From: Phymorhynchus buccinoides | Taxonomy: Eukaryota > Mollusca > Gastropoda > Neogastropoda > Raphitomidae | Length of the DNA stretch: 64,000 nucleotides | Reading direction: 5' to 3' | NCBI GenBank assembly: GCA_017654935.2 | Contig: CM065684.1 | Location: forward strand, 59,723,678-59,787,677 | Shown here: positions 56,999-64,000 of the stretch, in pieces | Numbering within the stretch: position 1 is the first letter of the stretch | How the letters are laid out: the number at the start of each line of letters is the position of its first letter | Program-made: the position numbers and the translations under genes | Notes under the pieces: generated by a model | What the model was told of the DNA's origin: nothing | The model's input: the letters and a program-made list of their open reading frames with translations, nothing else | Database searches by the model: none

Positions 56999-58577
56999 CT
57001 GAAAAGAGAGAAAGAAATAAGTGCGAAGAAAAAAAACCATGTTTGAAATTCATCATGAAGGTGTCATCTATTTCTTAGATTTGTTAGGACATTCCAAGCC
57101 CACCTATTCACTGTAACCCTAAATTATATCCTTTCACATGAAAAATAGAATAATCAGGAAAATAATCAATCACGGGGGACAAGAAACTTAAATGATCTCT
57201 CTTTCCTTCTATTTACTACAACGTCGTCCAAAAAAGCCTGAATATACAAAGATGTTCGCAGTCCGCAGCTGACTTGAAGCCGGGTTTTGGTTTTACTCCC
57301 ACCCTTTTCACCCTACATACAGGTGGGATCATGTGCAATCACGCACTGCCCTAAATACTGTTACTCATACTTACACTCCCCCCTTTCACTCTCCAGAAAG
57401 TGAAGTAATGTCTTGTGCAAGATTTGTAGGCTGCGGAGTAATCACTGTTGTCGAGATTGGGTATTACACACAGTACTTGGACATTTACTCAAATATTTAT
57501 CACTGGTGACTTAGCCTGCAGAAAGGGCCGATAGTGAATGAGACTCTTATCAGGTGGCATTGAACGGGCTCTAGTTGTCAGCCAGTGGGACGGTTGGCCC
57601 TTTGGGGACCTCAATGCCAGACAGACAGGCAACAGAGGAACTTAGTAACAAAGCAACAAGATTCCCACAGGTTTTCCACACTATAAAGGAAAACACCACA
57701 GCTCTGATCCTCGCTTTAAAAACAACAACAAACAAAAACAAACCAACAAACTATCACTACTTTATAAGCCATAAGTTCCTTTAATGTCCATGGGCATTGT
57801 TACAACGCACATGGAAACTTGTGTTCCACCGTGTCAAATAAGATGAGATATATCAAAATAAAAATATTAAATAGAAATATGCAAATCATAAAATTTACAT
57901 CAAGACAAAAATGACATCACACCACACCCAATCTATCATCCGTCTCAGATATCTTGCTCACTCATCATGCAACCCACAAATATTCGCCTTCGTGTTTAAC
58001 CCTCTTTTTTTTTAACCCTTTCTAACCCAATCATTAAATGCCGCTCTCCGCTCTCTTGCTCACTCATCATGCAGCCCACCACCACTCCGCCCTTCATCTT
58101 TAACCCTTCTTTTTTTACCTTTCTTACCAACATCACCGCCTCCGCCTATCTTGCTCATCATCATGCAGACCACCACCACTTCGTCTCATCTGTAACCCTT
58201 TTCTTTTTTAACCCTTTTTCTTACCCAATCATTCATACGTCTTCTCCGCTATCTTGCCACTCATTGCATCCCACCACCACTTCCGTCTTAATATTAACCC
58301 TTTCTTTTTTTTCAACCCTTTCTTACCCAATCATTATCCGCTCTCCACTATCCTTGCCCACTCAAGTGGCAGGGGCCACCACCCCCACCACTTCCGTCTC
58401 CGTTTTTAACCCGTTGTTTCCCCAACCCTTTCTAACCCCAATATTCATCCGCTCTCCGCTATCTTGCTCACTCAGTAAGCAACACACGCACCCACTTCCG
58501 CCTTCATTTTTAACCCTTTTCTTTTTCCTTCCTTTTTTTCCTTGTTCTTTTCTCTTTTTTCTTATTCTTTCTCTCAC

Positions 58578-58799
58578 CTGGGTAGAAGAACTGAATTCTG
58601 GCGAACAGCATGAAGATGACCGATCCTGGAAGTAGGAAGGCTCCGATCAGCACGGAAATGCCCCCGATACGCACCAAGCGCGTGCTACAGCCGATCCTTG
58701 CCGTGCGTGCGCGCTGAGCGGCGCCAGTGGTATCCCTCGCCAGGTGCCACAACGTAGTCCACGCCAGGCCACCACCAGGCACATGTGAGAGACACAGAC
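58578..58799 (-). pseudogene. disp: Dispatched-family exon 9, copy 3, frameshifted
   Basis: Reverse-complement match to 32179-32403. The donor side is CTCACCTG with an extra G in the last codons; the acceptor side has lost bases (GACACAGACAGGAGTTGAGG where GACACCAGGACCTGGAGTTG is expected). The TM10 GxxxD region is interrupted by indels. The same caveat on error versus decay applies as for 56729-56998. Confidence 0.7.
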
Positions 58800-58879
58800 A
58801 GGAGTTGAGGGAGAGAAAGAGAAACACAGGATGGCAGGCCATACAAGCAGTACTTCTCCATCCAAGAAGCTTAGTAAAT

Positions 58880-59134
58880 AATGTTGTATCCGGTGGCCAG
58901 AGTGGGTTAAGGACGTCGACTGCCAATTCAATGAGTGAGTGATGCGGGTTCGAATCCTGGACTCGATCCGCCCTTTCTTTCTAGTCGACGGGAAAATCGA
59001 AACTGAACGTCGAGGGCTTTTTGAATGGGGCCTTAAAGCAAGTCATAACCGTGGCGCTTTTAAGGCTAAGTAAAACTCCCGCGGCAGTTAAAATTAAGAG
59101 TAAGGAGGAAATCCCGTGCATTGGTCATGACCCA
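58880..59134 (+). mobile_element. SINE S2, copy 3, sense orientation and cut by the gap
   Basis: GGTGGCCAGAGTGGGTTAAG head with two extra bases, B box GGGTTCGAATCC at about 58947, truncated by the N run at 59135. Confidence 0.72.
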
Positions 59135-59634
59135 NNNNNNNNNNNNNNNNNNNNNNNNNNNNNNNNNNNNNNNNNNNNNNNNNNNNNNNNNNNNNNNNNN
59201 NNNNNNNNNNNNNNNNNNNNNNNNNNNNNNNNNNNNNNNNNNNNNNNNNNNNNNNNNNNNNNNNNNNNNNNNNNNNNNNNNNNNNNNNNNNNNNNNNNNN
59301 NNNNNNNNNNNNNNNNNNNNNNNNNNNNNNNNNNNNNNNNNNNNNNNNNNNNNNNNNNNNNNNNNNNNNNNNNNNNNNNNNNNNNNNNNNNNNNNNNNNN
59401 NNNNNNNNNNNNNNNNNNNNNNNNNNNNNNNNNNNNNNNNNNNNNNNNNNNNNNNNNNNNNNNNNNNNNNNNNNNNNNNNNNNNNNNNNNNNNNNNNNNN
59501 NNNNNNNNNNNNNNNNNNNNNNNNNNNNNNNNNNNNNNNNNNNNNNNNNNNNNNNNNNNNNNNNNNNNNNNNNNNNNNNNNNNNNNNNNNNNNNNNNNNN
59601 NNNNNNNNNNNNNNNNNNNNNNNNNNNNNNNNNN
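59135..59634. other. Assembly gap, exactly 500 N
   Basis: A second placeholder gap, which marks the end of the palindromic contig B. Confidence 0.98.
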
Positions 59635-59779
59635 CTACGTCTGCTCCCGTGCCCCGCCCCTAGCCACCCCCCCACGCCCCCCGGCGGAACCCCCCCCCTC
59701 CCCCCCCTCTACGAGGAGATTATTGTGGGTCACCTTGCCGTCCCTGTCTGGAGATGGCGTCCGATATGTGTGTTTTCAG

Positions 59780-59910
59780 CCCCCGAGGCCCAATGCAGCT
59801 CCGACCCTCTGCCACAGCCACGGACAGTGCCCTTGCCCACTGCAGGCAGGTCCGGGCATTCCTGCTCCTGTCCGCGCTCTGGCCTTATTACTGGGCCCAC
59901 TGCTCCAAGG
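59780..59910 (+). pseudogene. EGF-like exon, frameshifted
   Basis: Acceptor-like TGTGTTTTCAG at 59769-59779 and donor-like AAGG|GTTAGT at 59910/59911. Across the three frames one finds the EGF order: EAQCSSDP, then CHSHGQC, then HSCSCP and a GP.HCSKG end, each in a different frame. The 131-bp length is one base short of a multiple of three, although EGF exons are normally symmetrical phase 1-1. I read it as a real EGF exon with indel errors. EGF modules are extracellular, disulphide-bonded and often calcium-binding. Confidence 0.4.
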
Positions 59911-60690
59911 GTTAGTCAGGTTCCTGCCTCATGTTCGTCTTCTCTGTCTTGTTCTTCTTCTTTTTGTGTTTGTTAGGCTGTTTTTGATTCTTCGCTTCTT
60001 CTTTTCTCTCTTCTGTCCTGACCACCCCTTTCTTTTTTTTTTTTTCTGTGTTTGGCGCAGTTTTTGATTCTTATTAAAGACCTTCAACTTTTGCTTTCTT
60101 CGTTTTGTTTCATTTTTATCGGTCTTAATTTCTTTTCTTCTTCGTTTCCTTTTTTCTTTTTCTCCTTCCTCATTCCTCACCACCTCCTCCTTCTACCTCC
60201 CCCTCTCTCCTTCCACCTCCCTCCACATCCTCCTCCTCCTCTCCCTCCTCACTAACCTACGATGGGCGTTCTTCCTTCCTCCTTCTGGCCTCCTCAAGTT
60301 CTGCGTGCAGCCCTTTGTTTTTTGCGTTCTGTCGTTCTTCTTCATCTTCTTCGTTTCTTCACTTCTTTCATAAAATGATTGAGGTGTCTTTACATGATAG
60401 TGTGGAGGGTGGGGGTTAGGGATGGCAAGAGGGGGGGTGGGTGAGGGGGGGAATTTGAGATGTTTCAATTGTTAATGTGGAGTAAACATAATGGAAACAA
60501 TAGTAATACTCAAACATAATATAAAATAAATATACTTATAACATGGGATTACGGGTGAGCATGATGTGTCCAAATCGATAGCTGACGTAGATTTGGCGGG
60601 GCGGCGGCGGGTTTGTTTTTGGGTGCTGGAGGGGGGACGGTTGGGGTGTGGACCATATATTTTTGCCTTTTTGTCTTTATTATCATGGTG
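59911..60690. other. Low-complexity T/C-rich sequence, no gene
   Basis: Long runs of TTCTTC/CTCC-type sequence (59930-60250), then mixed sequence with GGGGG patches. No supported feature. Confidence 0.5.
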
Positions 60691-60696
60691 AGGGGC

Positions 60697-60840
60697 TCGC
60701 CGGGGGGGGGGGGGGGGGCGGGGGCGGGTGGGGCGGGGGGGGGGGGGGGGGGGGGGGGGGTGGGGGGGAGGGGGTAGGGGGGAGGGGAGGGGGGGTGGGG
60801 GGGGGGGGGGGGGGGGGGGGAAGGGGAAAGGGGGGGGGGG
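60697..60840. repeat. Poly-G blocks
   Basis: Several G runs of 10-25 bases separated by single T, A or C. Gly/Pro-rich ORFs over this block are artefacts of composition. Confidence 0.9.
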
Positions 60841-62289
60841 CCGGGGGTGCGGGCTGGTGGTAATGATAGGAGTCGTGTTTGTAGTTTTTTCCGGCGGGGA
60901 GGGGTGACGGGAATATAGAGGCCGCGCGGGAGAGAGGGTGAAAGGAGGGGAGAGGGACGTGTAGGCACTGGGAAATCGGAGGCCGCACCCAACCCCCAGA
61001 CCTCATGAGAGGGGCTCCACCCTTGTTTCCCTCTTTCTCTGTCGGATTTTCTGTTATGTATGTGACTGTGCTGACGTGATGGGGAATCAGGTGCTCGAGA
61101 GTAGTATTACTACACGTCACATAAGAACGGTTTGGTTTTTGTGAGAAGTTTTGAAGCTAATTATATGCCGTTTGTGTTAGAGTGTTTCTTTTATTGACAA
61201 TCTTATGTGTTGTTTTCTACTTATGTGTTCATGTTATTCCATCCTACCCCAGTCCTTTTGATCACGGTCTACGTGTAAAATGTGTATATTTTATGTGGCG
61301 CTGAAAACAAATTTCCGTTATAGACAATACCGTTCTTTGATTTGATTTGATTTTCTTGTTATTCTTCTTTTGTTTTCTTCTTCATCGTCATTGTTATTGT
61401 CTTCTTCTTCTTCGTATTTTTCATCTCAGAGTTGTTTCCCTTCCTTTTCTTTTGTTGTTACTGCTGCTGATGCTGTTAAATGCTTCCTTGTTTTCTTGTT
61501 GCCCTATCTAATGATCATTGTTGATTTTCATTTGTGACTTTGAGAAATAAAATGCTATATAAATGGTCGTGGTGGCGCCCTCAGAGGAGGACCTCACTCA
61601 CGCTGGCTCCGCGACTACGAGAATAGTGTCGTCAGTAGGGGGGCTTAGTAGGTGGAATCCTGAACAGGCTCCGCTGAACTCCACCGAAGTGAATCAGCAG
61701 CAGTGCAGCGTCTCCTCGGTTGGTTTGCCTCCTGATGGCCCTAACATAGATTCGCTCCTCTTGGCCTGCTGGTCTCGGATTCTGCGACGTGAACAATCCG
61801 GGGATGTAGCTTGCGGATTGGGATTCGTAATGAGCGGCGTGGGAGCAACGCCACTGTACGGCCCAGAAGATGGGACAGCAGATAAAACAAATGCTATTTA
61901 AACCAAATGCTTCCTCAGTTTTATTTCGAGTGGGCCTAAGAGTCTCAGTTTAGTCAGAAAAACGAATGAGTCGAGGTTTTTTTCCATTGCAAATTGTCTT
62001 TGTCTGTTTTGGCTGGGTCGTTTTATTTAGCACAGATTGTTTCATCATAAGTTATTTCCTTCACACTGTGGTGTATATACCACGAAGGTAACATGTTACG
62101 GGGGCACTACCAGAGTCATTACTGGGGTGGCGGCCCCTTCTCCCGTTAGAGTGTAAGGCGTCCAGGTTTTCTTCTTTCTTCTTCCTTCTTCTTCTTCGTT
62201 CTTCTGCGTTTCACAGGAGGCCAAAAGGCCATGCTGGGTAAAAGTCAAGTCAAGTCAAAATCATGTTTTTTTGAGGGTTAAAGAAATAG
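60841..62289. other. Contig C middle, no supported gene
   Basis: An open frame of 112 codons at 61563-61901 (starts MVVVAPSEEDLTHAGSATTR, contains DSLLLACWSRILRRE) follows an AAATAAAATGCTATATAAAT motif that looks like a retroposon tail. I suspect it is repeat-derived but cannot name it. There is a TTCTTC patch at 62163-62200 and (AAGTC)n at about 62242-62256. Confidence 0.35.
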
Positions 62290-62730
62290 CTGAGCAAAGC
62301 TTTTTTTCTCCTGGCCCGTCAAAAGGTACGTATTTGTCCGGTTTTCTGTTTTTATACTGGTCTCCCCGCTGCGTACAGCCGACACATTCCGATTTCGGAG
62401 GAGCTCGAAGGAGACAAATTATTTGGAAGACTTTTTTTTGAAAAAAGGTAGGAGAATGGGCCAATGAGTCAGAAAGGTAGTAGATGACAGTAAAGCAAAG
62501 GAAAAAGGCAGAGTCAAAAAGAAAGACAGATTAGAGAGAACGTTACAAGCACAGAACTTCCAGAATGTGGGTGAACTCTTTTTACGAAAGAACCCCCATC
62601 CCCCCCCCGGTATCCCCACGGGGAGAAACTTGTGGAGGAGGCGCAAGGTCGTCCAGGGGGCGTCCCGCGTACGGTACGGAAGCACAATGCATCAGCGCCA
62701 CTGCCCCAGGGTCGAGGGCTGAACCACTGA
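62290..62730 (-). mobile_element. Family A element in contig C
   Basis: Reverse orientation: TCTCCCCGCTGCGTACAGCC at 62361, ATTATTTGGAAGACTTTTTT, GGAGAATGGGCCAATGAGTC at 62451, and a GGTATCCCCACGGGGAGAAA end at 62609. It shows that contig C comes from the same or a related genome. Confidence 0.65.
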
Positions 62731-62851
62731 TTATTGTGGGGGTGGGGGTGGGTGGCTTCTTCTGTGAAGACCCTCTGTTGCCCGGCTCTCCGTATAGTTT
62801 CTTTTCACTTTGGAGTGTAGCCGAGTTATTGTTGTGACGTTGTTGTTCCAG

Positions 62852-62994
62852 TGGATGGCTGTCAGTCTGATCGCTGTGAGAACCAGGGGGTGTGTATCAC
62901 CGCTGGCGTCACTCAGGGCTTCCAGTGCCACTGCCAACCAGGCCTCCATGGGACTCCCTCACTCGGACTTGCCCTGCAAGTGACGGTGGTATGA
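62852..62994 (+). CDS. EGF-like domain exon, truncated by a probable error
   Basis: The acceptor is TGTTGTTCCAG at 62841-62851. In the frame that takes one base from the previous exon it reads DGCQSDRCENQGVCITAG, then VTQGFQCHCQPGLHG. Cysteine spacing is C-x4-C-x5-C-x10-C-x-C, the EGF pattern, with the conserved N-x-G and C-x-C-x2-G. The sixth cysteine is missing: after GLHG the frame reads TPSLGLALQVTVV and stops at 62992. Other EGF proteins would have a Cys within a few residues, so a base error or premature break near 62955 is likely. Together with the exon-like match at 59780 it suggests a multi-EGF extracellular or membrane protein. The family cannot be named from two modules. Confidence 0.6.
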
Positions 62995-64000
62995 GAGAGT
63001 GGAGAGACGGGGGGCGTAGTGGGAGTTAGAGAGTGTGGACGGAGAGACGAGAGAATTCGAAGCCGACGAGGATGAGGCTGGATGGCACCCACAATGAGAT
63101 CCGATGTGGGTAAGAGAGAGTTGAGAGGGAAGCGAGAAAGAGATAACGGGGAATAAGAAATTTTGTAGAAACCACGGAGAAGAGGTAACCGATCATCTGA
63201 TGAGGAAGAGGAGCCAGGGGAACCCAGATTTGCGAGGAGCTAGGAGATTGAGTAGATGGGGATTGTACGATATTGTGAGGCACTGGTCTGCCTCACTCCG
63301 TAGTAGATAGTGGAGCATGAGGCAGACCTCTTCACGTGCATCATAGACTTTTGTGCCTGACGAGCGGAGTGGAAGATTATTGGGAAGACAGACAGCCGGG
63401 GTTTTGGAGCTGGAGTAGAGAGCTCCATCGCCTCTACCGACACGTATATCCTCCAACCCGAGAAGTGGACGAGCCCTTACACGCACTGTATAGAATGGAG
63501 TGGGGAGGAGCGTTATAACGAGAATATTGGGAGTCGAGCCGCTTGGACTGGGAGTGATGTTTCGGACGGCAGGGATGATTTGGCGTGAGGCGAGAGGAGA
63601 TGAGACGTTTATGATTGCTCTCGGAGCCGATGAGGGTGAGTGAGGTTGTTTTTTAGACTTTTTTTTTTTAATTTTTTTAGAATGAGAGGTTCTTTTTTCG
63701 GAGAGTGTTTTTTTTTCGAGCCCCGGCGAGGACGAAGAGCGCCCGAGGAAGACTCGGAGGCTGAGGTCACGAGACTGAAGCGCCGCCACCCCCGTTAGTT
63801 GCTCGGGGGGTTGTTCGCCGAGACCATGAAAGTGTGCGAGAGTGACCTCCGTCTGGGAGAGAGATCGTGGGGAGAGCGGAATGATACGAGGTCGTCGCAG
63901 GACGCCCCGAGCGACGATGAGAGAGAGGGCTGACCGGCCCGTACAGAGGCTAGAGGACACCCTGACGAACGACTCTTCGGGAGGAGAAGAGGAGATCCGA
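62995..64000. other. Purine-rich low-quality sequence, no gene supported
   Basis: GAGAG-rich sequence with poly-T and poly-G patches. A 255-codon minus-strand ORF here is Ser/Pro/Leu-biased and resembles a composition artefact. Confidence 0.45.

Larger units (their letters stand above)
45508..59134. repeat. Copy 3: inverted duplicate of about 31870-45265, error-rich
   Basis: Reverse complement of copy 2 back to the S2 SINE. It carries copy-2-specific states: the short Glu run in the membrane protein, absence of the 160-bp and 575-bp blocks. It has many one-base insertions and deletions at 45.5-49.4 kb and 53-59 kb, while 49.4-52.8 kb is nearly clean. Within it: element H (about 46062-46640 and 56222-56715), the palindrome (46758-46902), family A (47600-47870, 55060-55390), a broken piggyBac-like MITE (54435-54690), repeat R (57480-57790) and the exon 9 minisatellite (57930-58500). 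Confidence 0.9.

Noticed and set aside
60549..61120. Proline- or glycine-rich proteins
   Set aside because: Translation of poly-G/poly-C blocks with no other support.
63193..63960. 255-codon minus-strand ORF
   Set aside because: Open because the sequence is purine-rich and stop-poor; no domain, splice or start context.

Overview
The window looks like a scaffold from a repeat-rich animal genome, most likely a marine mollusc or another lophotrochozoan. Coding sequence is split into short exons with GT/AG borders. Introns are full of CA/GT, CT, TTC and CTA microsatellites, tRNA-derived SINEs, foldback MITEs and LINE 3' ends. Nothing looks prokaryotic: there are no operons, ribosome binding sites or CRISPR arrays.

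Two genes can be read. The first, on the + strand at 1-14424, is the C-terminal half of a Dispatched-family protein (RND superfamily, the exporter of lipid-modified Hedgehog). Ten exons cover TM7, the second extracellular loop and TM8-12, including the GxxxD motif, and end at a clear stop. The N-terminal half (TM1 and the first sterol-sensing-type bundle) must lie upstream of the window. The second, on the - strand at 20623-22293, is the last exon of a single-pass membrane protein with a hexa-arginine stop-transfer and a long Ser/acidic cytoplasmic tail; I do not recognise its family. The two genes converge tail to tail.

Layout: contig A (1-25405) holds copy 1 of this locus. After an exactly 500-N gap (25406-25905), contig B (25906-59134) begins with copy 2 in the same orientation (25906 to about 45265, collinear with about 6212-25405). 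It then turns around at a loop of about 240 bp (45266-45507) and runs back as copy 3, an inverted repeat of copy 2 that reaches 59134 and becomes riddled with small indels. Copy 3 shares every copy-2-specific indel I checked, so it derives from copy 2. Copy 2 differs from copy 1 like an allele: almost all exon differences in Dispatched are silent, with scattered intron indels. The simplest reading is an unpurged haplotig next to its partner allele, followed by a foldback artefact; a true tandem plus inverted duplication is the alternative. After a second 500-N gap (59135-59634), contig C (59635-64000) is low-quality sequence with poly-G blocks and two frameshifted EGF-like exons on the + strand, unrelated to the other two genes.

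The points most worth following are a tandem array that has copied the Dispatched exon-intron border (splice-ready 15-nt in-frame microexons), inverted intronic repeats that flank exons 8 and 9, a LINE coding end that became a 98-bp minisatellite, transposons lying directly against splice sites and the stop codon, and the unassigned membrane protein.
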